A DNA stretch of 64,000 bases from an uncultured Lachnospiraceae bacterium (GCA_910578405.1 CAJTQO010000009.1:1-64000); one strand, 5' to 3'. Numbered from the stretch's first letter, positions 9,399 to 18,823 are shown. A program made the numbers and translations. Notes: a model not told the origin generated them from the letters alone.

Positions 9399-9559
9399 CG
9401 CATCATCCTATCTACAGTGCATCTTTTTCTGTCTGCACCGCATCTTTCTGTCTGCAATGCATCATTCTGTCCGCAGTGCATCTTTTTCTGTCTGCACCAC
9501 ATCATTCTGTCTGCAATGCATCATTTTCTGTCTGCAGTGCATCTTTCTGTCTGCACCGC
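9399..9559. repeat. eight imperfect tandem 19-21 bp repeats
   Basis: On the plus strand, units of the form GCATC-W-TT(T)CTGTCTGCA-N2 repeat about eight times without unrelated spacers. The first unit (9399-9418) is the most diverged, and the last ends at the stop codon of the histidine kinase gene. Units differ by two bases in T-run length and at the final dinucleotide (CC, AT or GT). They fill nearly the whole gap between recQ and the kinase gene. This is not a CRISPR array, because there are no variable spacers. Confidence 0.9.
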
Positions 9560-11593
9560 TTAATTCTTTAACATCATCCATTCCAAAGCCGCCAGCACTT
9601 TATCCATTTCAATGGGCTTCGCCAAATGCATGTCCATGCCGGAGCGCAGCGATTCCCGCTTATCTTCCTCCAGCGCATTTGCCGACATAGCGATAATCGG
9701 AATGTGGGACAGCTTTTCATCCTCCAGCCCGCGGATAGCCTGCGTTGCCTGGTACCCGTTCATATGGGGCATCTGAATATCCATCAGGACAAAATCATAC
9801 TTTCCATTGGAATTTTTTACCATTTCCACGGCCACATCCCCGTCTTCCGCTTCCTCAATCATCAGCCCTTCTTCTTCCAGCAAAGTCTTTGCGATTTCCC
9901 GGTTCAGTTCATTGTCCTCCACCAAAAGCACCTTTTTCCCGGCCAGGTTTTCCGTCTTCACTGTTTCCGTTGCCATCTGCAGCAATTCATCCATCTTAAA
10001 CGACTGCTTTCTAATCTGGAACGGCAGTGTAATCACAAATTCGCTGCCCGCGCCCAATTCACTTTCCACCTCTATGCTTCCATTCATCAAATCCACAATA
10101 TTCTTGGTCACGGCTAACCCAAGCCCTGTACCCTGCTGTTTGGAAACGGTGGATGTATGCTCCCGCTCAAAGGGCTGGAATATCTTTTTCTTAAACTCCT
10201 GCGTCATGCCAATGCCTGTGTCCTTTACCCGGAATTCATAATTGGCTATCCCTGCGCTCAAAGACGGAATTTCCCTAATCTTCACCTCTATGCTGCCGCC
10301 TGGCCCTGTAAAGTTTACCGCATTCCCCACCACATTGACCAATATCTGATGCATCCGCAGCAAGTCACAGAAAACCCATTCATGCATCACGCCTTCCATA
10401 TCCAACCGGTAAGATAACCGCTTCTTTTCCATTTTGCCTTTTAACAGCCCATAAACATCGTCCATAAGCTGCACCAGATTGTTATCACTGCGCTCCAGGT
10501 TCAACTGTCCCGTCTCAATGCGGCTCATGTCCAGCATGTTGTCTATAATCCCCAACAGAATATGGGACGACTCCTTAATTTTCGCCAGACAGTCCCACAC
10601 CCGCTCCGGTTCCTCCACATGCCGCATAGCCAAGTCGCAAAAGCCCATAATCCCATTCATCGGCGTACGCATATCGTGCGACATATTGGTCAAAAAGATA
10701 TTCTTTGCCTCATTGGCCTGGTTGGCATTGAGCAAAGCATTCTCCAAAATAGCCTTCTGCTGCTCTTCTCTTTTGACAATATTGTCCACACTCCTTATGC
10801 ACATCACCACCATTACCGGAATCCCTTCCCTCCGCTCACATACCGTTACCGTAGTGGCGCACCATTCCATCATACCGTCCCCTTTCCGTTTGCGGTAATG
10901 GTACTCCACACTGTTTTTGCACATAAGCGATTCCCGTATGGCCTCGGGCTGCAGCATATTCCTTAAAGTTTCTTCACTTTCCTTCGCCAATATCCCCTCT
11001 TCAAAATGACGTTCCACAATCTTTGTATAATTCCCCATTTCCTTCCCTTCCCGGTCATCCGGGTAGATCATCCGCCCAAAATTTTTCTCCAAGTTGATTA
11101 TGTATACTTCACGGTAAGCATAAATTGTGCTTTGGATAAACGCCTGTAACAGCTCCTGGTCTTTGACCTGTTTCAGATACTGCTCCTGTCTCTCCAGGTT
11201 ATTTGCCATCTTATCCGTAACATCACTTAAAAAAACGAAAAAAATTTCGCCATAAATCTCATTTTGCACCAACTGTCCATAATCCGCCACCCAGCGCGGG
11301 CTGCCGCTTTTAGGGATAATCCTGTACTCCACATAGTCAAATTGTTTCCGCTCTATCGCAATCTGTTCCTGGACGCTCCGTTCCACAAACTCCAAATCCT
11401 CCGGATGCACCATACCCCGGAACGAATTGCCAACGAACGCCTGAAACTCTTCATACGTCCTGCAGCCGTACAACTGCCAGACAACGCTGTTTGCATATAT
11501 CAGCTCTTTTGTTTCGTCTGCACGGTAAACAAAAAAACCTCCAGGAATGCCAGCTACAATATCTTCCAACTTTAATTTCCTGATTGCATCCAT
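9560..11593 (-). CDS. PAS hybrid sensor histidine kinase/response regulator
   Basis: A 677-residue protein with no obvious membrane segment, so probably a cytoplasmic sensor. An N-terminal PAS domain (about 10-130, YANSVVWQLYGCRTYEEF) is followed by a second PAS-like region (about 150-275). Then come HisKA with the phospho-acceptor in FLTNMSHDMRTPMNG (about 305), HATPase with DTGIGM and GTGLGLAVTKNIVDLM, and a C-terminal receiver (about 555-675) with VEDNELNR and the phospho-Asp in DFVLMDIQMPHMNGYQ. I chose the ATG at 11593 behind GAGGAG; the frame extends 11 codons further. There is no Hpt or output domain here, so its partner lies elsewhere. This architecture is abundant in Lachnospiraceae. 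Confidence 0.94.
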   Translation of the reverse strand: MDAIRKLKLEDIVAGIPGGFFVYRADETKELIYANSVVWQLYGCRTYEEFQAFVGNSFRGMVHPEDLEFVERSVQEQIAIERKQFDYVEYRIIPKSGSPRWVADYGQLVQNEIYGEIFFVFLSDVTDKMANNLERQEQYLKQVKDQELLQAFIQSTIYAYREVYIINLEKNFGRMIYPDDREGKEMGNYTKIVERHFEEGILAKESEETLRNMLQPEAIRESLMCKNSVEYHYRKRKGDGMMEWCATTVTVCERREGIPVMVVMCIRSVDNIVKREEQQKAILENALLNANQANEAKNIFLTNMSHDMRTPMNGIMGFCDLAMRHVEEPERVWDCLAKIKESSHILLGIIDNMLDMSRIETGQLNLERSDNNLVQLMDDVYGLLKGKMEKKRLSYRLDMEGVMHEWVFCDLLRMHQILVNVVGNAVNFTGPGGSIEVKIREIPSLSAGIANYEFRVKDTGIGMTQEFKKKIFQPFEREHTSTVSKQQGTGLGLAVTKNIVDLMNGSIEVESELGAGSEFVITLPFQIRKQSFKMDELLQMATETVKTENLAGKKVLLVEDNELNREIAKTLLEEEGLMIEEAEDGDVAVEMVKNSNGKYDFVLMDIQMPHMNGYQATQAIRGLEDEKLSHIPIIAMSANALEEDKRESLRSGMDMHLAKPIEMDKVLAALEWMMLKN

Positions 11594-11722
11594 ACTACTA
11601 TCTCCTCGCAGCATTATTCTCCCCACTTTACATTATAACACACCGCAGTCACTGACTGCAATCAAACTTTCAAAGTCCTGGCGGCTAGTGTTCCATCCGG
11701 TCATTTGCCCAAAAGAATCTGG

Positions 11723-12196
11723 TTATAAAATAACTTCCATCCCAATCTTCTGCGGTTTCAGTCCGCATTTCTCATAAAACCGCATGGCAGGCTCATTGCA
11801 GCTCCAGACATTCAGCGTTACATTGTAACAGCCCCTTTCCCTGGCAAAGGCCAGCGCCGTCTCATATAACCGCTGTCCAATCCGCTGTCCGCGAAGCGTC
11901 TCATCCACGCACAAATCATCTATATATAATGTTTTAATGTCCGTCAGTATGTTGTCATTCAAATGCTGCTGAAATATGCAAAACGCATAACCAAGAACAT
12001 AGCCGCAATCATCCGCAGCCACGAAAACAGGACGGCCCTCATCATGAATAATCTCCCTTAACTGTGCATCCGTATATTTCCTGTTATGGTTCCCCTGGAA
12101 CAAATCAGGGCGACCGTTATGATGCACCATACATACCTGCTCCAAAAGCTCATTAATCCGCCCCATGTCCCTTTCCTCTGCCCGCCGTATCTCCAT
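11723..12196 (-). CDS. GNAT family N-acetyltransferase
   Basis: This 157-residue single-domain GNAT enzyme transfers an acyl group from acyl-CoA to an amine. The acetyl-CoA pyrophosphate loop is the segment VDETLRGQRIGQRLYETALAF (about 95-115), and the C-terminal motif is CNEPAMRFYEKCGLKPQ. AAGGAG precedes the ATG. It stands 129 bases upstream of the kinase start and may be transcribed with it. The acceptor substrate cannot be predicted. Confidence 0.9.
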   Translation of the reverse strand: MEIRRAEERDMGRINELLEQVCMVHHNGRPDLFQGNHNRKYTDAQLREIIHDEGRPVFVAADDCGYVLGYAFCIFQQHLNDNILTDIKTLYIDDLCVDETLRGQRIGQRLYETALAFARERGCYNVTLNVWSCNEPAMRFYEKCGLKPQKIGMEVIL

Positions 12197-12380
12197 GTCC
12201 CTTTCTCCTTCCTAACGTCACGCTCTAAACCGTCCCTTTGGCAATCCTTATCCCCTTCCATATGCCTGTCTCTTTCCCCTTTTCCCTTACTGACGCAGCA
12301 ATGTCCTCCTCTTTATCGGAAACGCTCCGGTCTGCATCCTGTCCATCCGCTGCAGCGCTTTGCCGTCTGCATCCTACCCG

Positions 12381-12800
12381 CTAAGTTATCCGAAACCCTG
12401 TTATCGTCACTGCCGCCACAGGATTCCCTAACTCGTCCTGCACATCTACGCGGTAATAACAGGTGGAATGCCCCTCTCTTACGCGGACCGCCTCCGCAAT
12501 CAGCCGCTCTCCCTTTGCCAGCCCTAAATAAGCGATATTGCAGTTTAGGGAAACCACTCCAAGCTTCTGCCAGTTCGCAGCCACTGCAAACGCAAAATCC
12601 GCCATAGTAAAAGAAACCCCTCCCATCACGGCCCCCATTGAATTACGGTGTTTCTCTTCTATTGTCAGGCTGCACTTTGCATAACCATCCCCCACCTCAT
12701 CAATCGCTATTCCATTCCCCGTTGCAAACCTGTCCTTTTCAAATACTTTACGCACCTCTTCTATAGATATTGCATTTCCGGTTTCTCTTCCCGTCTCCAT
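12381..12800 (-). CDS. PaaI-type hotdog thioesterase
   Basis: This 139-residue hotdog-fold protein is of the acyl-CoA thioesterase PaaI group. The central helix with its usual HxNxxGxxxGG-like motif reads HRNSMGAVMGGVSFTMADFAFA (about 49-70). Family members hydrolyse short or aromatic acyl-CoAs, which would fit the nearby phenylacetate-CoA ligase, although the two genes are 7.5 kb apart. AAGGGAG precedes the ATG. Downstream lies the GNAT gene on the same strand. Substrate assignment is inference. Confidence 0.88.
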   Translation of the reverse strand: METGRETGNAISIEEVRKVFEKDRFATGNGIAIDEVGDGYAKCSLTIEEKHRNSMGAVMGGVSFTMADFAFAVAANWQKLGVVSLNCNIAYLGLAKGERLIAEAVRVREGHSTCYYRVDVQDELGNPVAAVTITGFRIT

Positions 12801-13062
12801 TTTTCTCCCTTTCCGTCTAAGCCTTTCTTTTCCCCACGCTTTCCTTTCTTTGCAAGATAGGAGCTTTCCTTAAATGAATCAAAATCAGCCAATAACTAAT
12901 CATCTATCCGTACTGAAAACATTTGTTCTTCTTTGCTATTTAACTTTTGCTTTAACTTTCTATATAGCATACCACAAATTTGCACAGACTTCCATGAAAT
13001 TTCTGTTTCTATATTCTATCCCCGTTTCCATACCCTAATTTGACAAAATTTGAAAAAAAGTA

Positions 13063-13091
13063 TTGACACTTATTCTAAATCATGGTATAGT
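13063..13091 (+). promoter_or_regulatory. sigma-A-type promoter for the tRNA pair
   Basis: TTGACA at 13063-13068 and TATAGT at 13086-13091 are separated by exactly 17 bases. The first tRNA starts 31 bases downstream. The preceding interval (12801-13062) contains no recognisable gene and is AT-rich. Confidence 0.85.
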
Positions 13092-13121
13092 AAACAAGTC
13101 GGTTACGAAAGTAACATAAAC

Positions 13122-13194
13122 GGGATCTTAGCTCAGCTGGGAGAGCATCTGCCTTACAAGCAGAGGGTCATAGGTTCGAGCCCTATAGGTCCCA
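13122..13194 (+). tRNA. tRNA-Val (UAC)
   Basis: A 73-base cloverleaf. The acceptor stem GGGATCT pairs with AGGTCCC (two G-U pairs), followed by A. The anticodon stem TCTGC/GCAGA encloses CTTACAA, giving anticodon TAC (valine). The T-loop segment GGTTCGAGCCC is present. CCA is not encoded. Confidence 0.96.
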
Positions 13195-13220
13195 TACCTT
13201 ATAAAGATAAGGTATTACAT

Positions 13221-13294
13221 GGCGAGATAGCTCAGCTGGCTAGAGCATACGGTTCATACCCGTAGTGTCGAGGGTTCAAGTCCCCCTCTCGCTA
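13221..13294 (+). tRNA. tRNA-Met (CAU)
   Basis: A 74-base cloverleaf. The acceptor GGCGAGA pairs with TCTCGCT, followed by A. The anticodon stem TACGG/CCGTA encloses TTCATAC, giving anticodon CAT. The ordinary closing G-C pair argues for an elongator rather than initiator tRNA; a tRNA-Ile2 (lysidine-modified CAU) cannot be fully excluded. It lies 26 bases behind tRNA-Val in the same transcript. Confidence 0.92.
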
Positions 13295-13309
13295 TTATTT
13301 TTAAGAGTG

Positions 13310-13346
13310 CGGAAAGCCTTAATTTTACTGGCTTTCCGTTTTTTTA
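13310..13346 (+). terminator. terminator of the tRNA operon
   Basis: CGGAAAGCC pairs with GGCTTTCCG across an AT-rich loop and is followed by TTTTTTT. It lies 15 bases behind tRNA-Met. The integrase relic begins about 30 bases further on. Confidence 0.9.
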
Positions 13347-13375
13347 TGTCTCTGCTTTTTTGGATACAACCCTTT

Positions 13376-13838
13376 TTAGGTGGGTATCGCGCAGATCTTC
13401 TCCATTGCACTCTTCTTGATTGTCAGTTCCATAATGTCGTAATTATAGTGAGTCTGGTTCACTTCTTCCGTATGTCCCATGATCAGAGCCACCGTTGCGC
13501 TGGGCAGTCGGCTGTTCAGCTTCGAGGACACGTCCTTCGCAGGGCATGAATGCTCTTGGCATTTATATTTGCTTCTACCCCTCGGCGGTACATTGCCTTT
13601 GAGATGGTCGGAGCGATTACGCGGCCATTTCTGTCAGCTATGATATAGCCGCTGTCAAAGACTGCCTGCAGGCTGTCGCTGATGGGAATCCTGCGTTCCT
13701 TGCCGTTCTTGGTTGCGCCAATTTCATATGTGCTTGCGCCATCGTTAGGGTCTACGCGATGTTCAGACTGGCGGATATGAAGTTCTCCGTTTGCTATACA
13801 GTCCCATCGCAGGGAAGCTGCCTTAAGGCCGTGAGATT
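13376..13838 (-). pseudogene. frameshifted phage-type tyrosine integrase, C-terminal part
   Basis: Minus-strand translation gives SLRWDCIANGELHIRQSEHR, then STYEIGATKNGKERRIPIS and SIHALRRTCPRS. A shift of frame then leads to SATVALIMGHTEEVNQTHYNYD and a tail ending AMEKICAIPT with TAA at 13378-13376. These are the catalytic boxes of a tyrosine recombinase: the HxLRRT box, the GHT box and the final Tyr in THYNYD. The GLR box at the N-terminal side is altered (HGLKAASLRW) and is preceded by a stop. Everything upstream of it is missing. The relic lies directly behind the tRNA pair, a typical integration target. Confidence 0.85.
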
Positions 13839-13862
13839 CGATATCTCACAGCCTTTTCTTTA
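13825..13862 (+). terminator. possible plus-strand terminator inside the integrase relic
   Basis: AAGGC-c-GTGAGAT pairs with ATCTCAC-a-GCCTT and is followed by TTCTTT. It may simply be a chance or scar palindrome at the break point of the integrase gene. The stretch from 13863 to 13999 shows no recognisable gene. Confidence 0.4.
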
Positions 13863-13999
13863 TGTCCTGGCATTGGTTTATTTCAGTGGTGCATTTAGTG
13901 GATTATTTGCGCGTTTTAAGGGCAAATTTGGCTTGCAATGGCGTGGATGCATTAATCAGGATATGCATGTAAAGTGGTTTAAATCGGCCTGCAGCGTGG

Positions 14000-16292
14000 C
14001 TATTGGGGGGTTGTTTTGGGCACAAATCCAATATATTTTCCAGCCAACACTATAAGAAAACATAACGTCAGCGCAGAAACGATTTCTCCTATCCGCCAAT
14101 GCCATGGTTCATAAAATGCCATATGAAAAGTGCCTTTGTAACCTGCAGGCGCCATAACGGCTACACGCCCATTATTGCCCATAACTGTTTTTAATTCATT
14201 TTTACTTTGCGTGTCAAATGCCCGATATCCAGTGTAATAAAGAACTGGCAGCAAAATTTCCCGTTCCTCTCCTGTTGGATTAGTCACCGATACCGTAAAT
14301 GCCAGATACTCTCTTTTTATATCGTTAACCTGCAACGCCTCATCATATTCCACTTCCTTTACTAAATTTTCCATATCCGTTGCAGTCGGCAGATACTCCG
14401 CCTTTCCCATTTCAAAGCAGCCTGGCATGATTCCCATATCAATAGAGTCCAAATAAATAGAGTCTATCTTAACGGTTTCAAAGTATCTGCAGTCCTGGTA
14501 CAAAGTAAAACAACACACCAGGCCCACAATGAAAGTAACGCTTTTGGGTTCCAATGCTTCCATGGCAAAAAACATTGCGCATAGACATACGGCAATCGCA
14601 ATTGCTATATTAATAAAACGATATTGATATTGTATCGTAAGAAAAAATTTCAAAAGGATTGCATTGCTCTCAGCAATCCGGGCTATTGGAAACAAATCCG
14701 TGCAAACCCAAAATGCCAAAATCGTAAAAACCAAAAATACCCTGCTGTATTTTGTCAGAAAATTCTTTTTCTGCATCGGCATAGTCACGATATAAAGAAG
14801 TAAAATAAATAAAATAGCATAATCAACATGATAATCCGTATGAAGGAAAAGGTTATATAAACTTCTTCCGTCCCCTTTTCCTACAAAACTTCCTAAAAGC
14901 GCATGGATATCACTATCTCCCCAGTCTCTTCCCAACTCACTGTTAATCCGCAGCTTCTCCGATAACATATAGTTCAGGAAAGGAACCAAAAACCATAAAT
15001 TAAGAAATACAGTCGCGCAAACAGCTTTCATAAGCACAAACAACGTATCCTTTCGCAACACTTTCTTTATCATAAACAGGCAGCATAAAACGGAATAAAC
15101 CCCAACAATCAAACAGCTTATCATATGCGTCATCAACAAGCCGGTAAAGCCAACCGTTAATATAATCCAAATCCGCTTATACTCCCTGCTTGACGCCTCT
15201 TGCGTAAAAACCAGATAAAAGCCGGTTATAATAAGCGGAAAAAAAATCATGGCGCTATAGCCGCCTACCATTGTTGTCGTATACAACAATGACAAATTCG
15301 TGGTACTCCCAACATACAAAACACTGCCTGTCATAGCGGCAACATTGTTTTTCGTAATCTTCTTAAAAGAATAAAAAGAAAGAAAGACAGCTATAATATG
15401 GAGCATCCCTAAATAGCATTTATAAGCATCCTGTAATGTAAAACCCACTATCCGTAATACAGCCGGAAAATACAGGAAAATATCCCCATAAAAAACAGAG
15501 GAAGCATATCCATACCCATTTAGCCATTCCGGCTGAATTCTCACCGGGAATTGCCCTGACAGCAGACCCTTATACACACCTTCTATTCGCTGCAAATGAA
15601 ATTTTAAATCCATATTTGCAGGTTCCGACAAACCATTCCTGTATAACGGCAAACCGATAAAAAAAGCCATAAAAGAAAGTAATAAAAACACCGCTTTCTC
15701 TTCCGGATTCCATAATCTATAATACTTAAAATATCCCCATAATATTAGGTCCAAAGCCAAAAAACAAAACAACAGACAAAAAAGCGGGTATATATACGTC
15801 AGCTTAGAAGAGACAATGCGAACCTGCAGTAATTGCACATAATCATTTTCTTGCGCATCTCCTGTTAATCTAATCTTAAATCGTATTGCAGAATCATTAT
15901 GTATTTTTGCCCGAAAGGAAAGCCTATTGTCCTCAGGGTTCACAATAAACTCAGCGTCATTCACCAAGTCCTTTCCATTTCTTAACTCATCATAGATTAA
16001 CCCCGCTTTCGCAACGCCATGCTCCGCATAAGACGCTTCCACATAATAAATTCCTTTCTTCAGTTGAATTTTCGGCGTAACGACAGCCTTTTTGTCTATA
16101 GCGGAAACATCTAAATACCCTCCTTTTTCATAATTATAGTTCACATCCTGTAACTCTATATCATCCGGCGTAAAGGTAATTTGCCCCCCCCCTTGCCGAA
16201 TATGACATGATAGAATAAACTGCATAGGCTGAAAACAGAATTAATTCCACGCAGATTATTATCCATTTCCTGAACTTTATCATCGCTTTCAT
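14000..16292 (-). CDS. large multi-TM membrane protein (YfhO-like), frame broken at a G9 tract
   Basis: From the ATG at 16292 (AGGAG ten bases upstream) the frame encodes a signal-anchor helix (KWIIICVELILFSAYAVY) but runs into a stop at 16161, just past nine consecutive G. The remaining roughly 730 residues are open in the next frame from that tract onward (QITFTPDDIELQDV). They hold an extracytoplasmic N-terminal domain, about 12 membrane helices and a C-terminal domain (GEEREILLPVLYYTGYRAF) like YfhO-type polymer or glycosyl-transfer membrane proteins. Removing one G would join both parts into about 763 residues. The gene is either phase-variable and OFF here, recently mutated, or miscalled. 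Its substrate is unknown. Confidence 0.75.
16184..16192. repeat. homopolymeric tract C9 (G9 in the gene)
   Basis: Nine consecutive C on the plus strand fall about 35 codons into the membrane-protein gene, exactly between the two reading-frame halves. With eight G the codons read AGG GGG GGG CAA and the frames join. Long G tracts inside coding sequence are classic slipped-strand mispairing sites. Confidence 0.95.
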
Positions 16293-16356
16293 CTGGTATA
16301 CACTCCTCTCGCTTCTGCGAAACGTGATGAAATAATTCCCTATCTCTTTCACAAAT

Positions 16357-16629
16357 CTATTTATCAAAATGCCTCCGGACACTCATTACAGGAAAAGTCG
16401 CCTTAGAATCGTCTTCTGCCGCAGTATGGCGCAAAAACAACTCCAGGAGTTCTTTGGGAAAGCATAAGTGAATGCCACTTAGCAGTCGCGCAAGTTTCAG
16501 AACTTCCACTTTAGAAGTAAGGAAAGAACAATGCCATAGGCAATATAAATGAACGGTGCAAAGCATATCCCATTCCAGACTGAATATATGCTCTGCACCT
16601 TCTGTAAAATTGCAATGTATCCAAACCAA
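16357..16629 (-). other. unrecognised open frame, doubtful gene
   Basis: A 90-codon frame (KVEVLKLARLLSGIHLCF to SKATFPVMSVRRHFDK) fills most of the 320 bases between the NUDIX gene and the membrane protein gene. It has no clear ribosome site. A second frame from about 16639 gives a hydrophobic segment (SFILPMALFFPYF). The pattern of short pieces in different frames suggests a decayed gene, but I do not recognise a family and it may be chance. Confidence 0.2.
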
Positions 16630-16705
16630 ACATCCAATATTCCCTTATAAGAATTCCATTTCTTTATGCTTACGCTTCCATCCCTGCTTCCGCCTCAATC
16701 TCTGC

Positions 16706-17254
16706 TTAAGCCCTTCCCTCGCAAAACTTTGCTTTATAAGACATCACCGCCGCAACTGTTTTGGAATCCTCTATCTTCCCGGCATAAATCATATCACACA
16801 GTTCCTCTACCGTATACGCCTCCACATGGATAAACTCATCTTCATCCAAATGTTGTTCCCCCTTTACCAAATCCCTTGCCACATAAATATCTATTTTCTC
16901 ATTGCAAAATGCAACGGTCGTCCGAATGGTAATCAACAATTCCAGATGTTCCGAATGGTATCCGGTTTCCTCCTCCAGTTCCCGCGCAGCGGCGTCCATG
17001 GTTGGTTCCGAAGCTCCATTTAAACCGCCTGCCGGAATTTCCAACGTATAACGGTCCAGCGCGTTGCGGTATTGGCGCACCATCAGCAGTTTCCCGTCTG
17101 CCCTGACCGGAACCACTGCCGCAGCGCCCTTATGCCCGATAAAATCCCATGCAACCACATTCCCATTGGGAACCTGCACCGTATCCTTATAAAAGTCCAC
17201 AATCGCCCCTTTGTACACAAGTTCCCGTTTTAACCTTTTAAACTCTTCCGCCAT
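16706..17254 (-). CDS. NUDIX hydrolase (ADP-ribose pyrophosphatase type)
   Basis: A 182-residue enzyme hydrolysing nucleoside diphosphate-linked compounds; the ADP-ribose pyrophosphatase group fits by length and by the N-terminal pattern (VDFYKDTVQVPNGNVVAWDFI). The NUDIX box is GASEPTMDAAARELEEETGY (about 76-95), with the REL-EEE metal-binding core intact. I chose the ATG at 17254 behind AGAGGGG; a TTG two codons upstream is less likely. It lies 36 bases downstream of the aminotransferase gene, so the two probably form one transcript. Confidence 0.92.
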   Translation of the reverse strand: MAEEFKRLKRELVYKGAIVDFYKDTVQVPNGNVVAWDFIGHKGAAAVVPVRADGKLLMVRQYRNALDRYTLEIPAGGLNGASEPTMDAAARELEEETGYHSEHLELLITIRTTVAFCNEKIDIYVARDLVKGEQHLDEDEFIHVEAYTVEELCDMIYAGKIEDSKTVAAVMSYKAKFCEGRA

Positions 17255-17290
17255 ACCCAACCCCTCTTTTATTCCTGCGTGAAATCTCCT

Positions 17291-18616
17291 TTAAACCGCG
17301 CATTTTACTTCCTTCGTAAAATTTTTTACCTTTTCTTCCAGAAGCGCTTCCACACTAACCAACTTTACGCACAATACAAACAAATCCGTCGCTGCAGCCA
17401 ATTCTTCCGGAGCCGGGTAGGTGGGCGCCAGGCGGATGTTGCTGTCCTTTGGGTCTTGCTTGTAAGGAAAAGTAGCGCCAGCCCCGGTCAGGACTACCCC
17501 TGCTTCCTTACATTTTGCCACAATCTTCTTCGCGCATCCCTCCATGGATTCAAAAGAGATGAAATATCCTCCTCTCGGATTCGTCCACTCTGCAATGCCA
17601 AGCCCACTTAATTCCTCATCCAGCACTTTTAGCACGGCCTCAAATTTAGGCCGCATAATGGCTGCATGTTTCCACATATGCGCCTTCAGTCCGTCCAGAT
17701 TTTTAAAATACCTTACATGGCGCAGTTGGTTGATTTTATCAAAGCCTATTGTCTGGATGGTCAGGAATTTCTTCAACTGTTCCAGGTTCGCCTTGGATGC
17801 GGCAAATGCGGAAATCCCGCCTCCGGCAAAAGTTACTTTGGACGTGGAAGAAATCTCGTAAACCATGTCCGGGTTTCCCGCCTTCTCACACTCGCTTAAG
17901 ATATCCAATATCTCATCCTGTTTATCCTCATACAAATGATGGATAGCGTACGCATTATCCCAGAAAATCCTGAAATCCTTTGCCGCCGGCTTTAACGCCG
18001 CAAACCTGCGCACCGTTTCGTCAGAATACGTATATCCCTGAGGATTGGAATATTTCGGCACACACCAGACGCCCTTAATGCTCGCATCTTCCGATACCAG
18101 CTTTTCCACTATATCCATATCCGGCCCCGCCTCTGTCATCGGCACCGTAATCATCTCTATCCCAAAATGTTCCGTAATCGCAAAATGCCTGTCATAGCCC
18201 GGCACGGGACACAAAAACTTCACTTTATCCAATTTGCACCAAGGGGTGTTCCCTAATACGCCATGGGTCATACACCATGAAACCATATCATACATAATCG
18301 TAAGGCTTGCATTGCCGCACACTACCACCTGATCCGATGATGCAACTCCCATCATCTGCGCCATCAATTCCTTTGCCTCCTGAATCCCATCCATGGCGCC
18401 GTAATTTCTGGTATCAAGCCCTGCCGCCGTTTTATAGTCGGAAGAAGAATTTAAAACATCCATAAAGTCCATTTCCATATCCAGTTGGGCGCCAGACGGC
18501 TTACCTCTGGACATATCCAACTGCAATCCTTTTCCCTTGGCGTCTTCATAAGCTCTAGCCAACTGTTTCTGCAACTGCTGTAATTCTTCCCTGCTTAACT
18601 CTTTGTACGATTTCAT
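17291..18616 (-). CDS. class I/II PLP-dependent aminotransferase (aspartate aminotransferase, MocR-like subfamily)
   Basis: This 441-residue enzyme exchanges an amino group between amino acid and 2-oxo acid using pyridoxal phosphate. The PLP lysine lies in SSTSKVTFAGGG (about 261), and DNAYAIHHL provides the Asp that contacts the ring nitrogen. The N-terminal DMSRGKPSGAQLD and SNPQGYTYS segments mark the unusual aspartate aminotransferase subfamily with a short small domain (Aminotran_MocR type) rather than AspB. It is well separated from the upstream gene and probably has its own promoter in the AT-rich 18617-18760 region. Aspartate as substrate is a family inference. Confidence 0.9.
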   Translation of the reverse strand: MKSYKELSREELQQLQKQLARAYEDAKGKGLQLDMSRGKPSGAQLDMEMDFMDVLNSSSDYKTAAGLDTRNYGAMDGIQEAKELMAQMMGVASSDQVVVCGNASLTIMYDMVSWCMTHGVLGNTPWCKLDKVKFLCPVPGYDRHFAITEHFGIEMITVPMTEAGPDMDIVEKLVSEDASIKGVWCVPKYSNPQGYTYSDETVRRFAALKPAAKDFRIFWDNAYAIHHLYEDKQDEILDILSECEKAGNPDMVYEISSTSKVTFAGGGISAFAASKANLEQLKKFLTIQTIGFDKINQLRHVRYFKNLDGLKAHMWKHAAIMRPKFEAVLKVLDEELSGLGIAEWTNPRGGYFISFESMEGCAKKIVAKCKEAGVVLTGAGATFPYKQDPKDSNIRLAPTYPAPEELAAATDLFVLCVKLVSVEALLEEKVKNFTKEVKCAV

Positions 18617-18823
18617 CTTTGCACCATCCTCTTAATTTACCATACTAACCATACTATAGTATACTTCATTCCTTAAAATGATATTCTTGGATAATCGTAT
18701 ACAATCATACACCTCGTATATCATACTACAAGCTTTTCAATAGTACAAGGATTATTTTAAATTTTTTTCCAGCGCCGCTCCTTTCCAAAGAAACCGCGCC
18801 TTTAAACCCCAATTTCCTATAAG
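18617..18823. other. AT-rich intergenic region upstream of the aminotransferase gene
   Basis: No gene. The stretch is rich in short TATA/ATAG motifs (for example near 18640-18720) and probably contains the minus-strand aminotransferase promoter. I could not single out a -35/-10 pair with confidence. Confidence 0.4.

Noticed and set aside
9399..9559. CRISPR array
   Set aside because: Units follow each other directly with no unique spacers and no cas genes nearby.
13050..13265. 71-codon plus-strand open frame
   Set aside because: It runs through the promoter and both tRNA genes, so it is not a protein gene.
13759..14055. 98-codon plus-strand open frame
   Set aside because: It covers the integrase relic and the end of the membrane-protein gene in the opposite direction, with no ribosome site.
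16161..16382. 73-codon minus-strand open frame as a separate gene
   Set aside because: Its second half is the natural N-terminus of the following large membrane protein; the split is caused by the G9 run.
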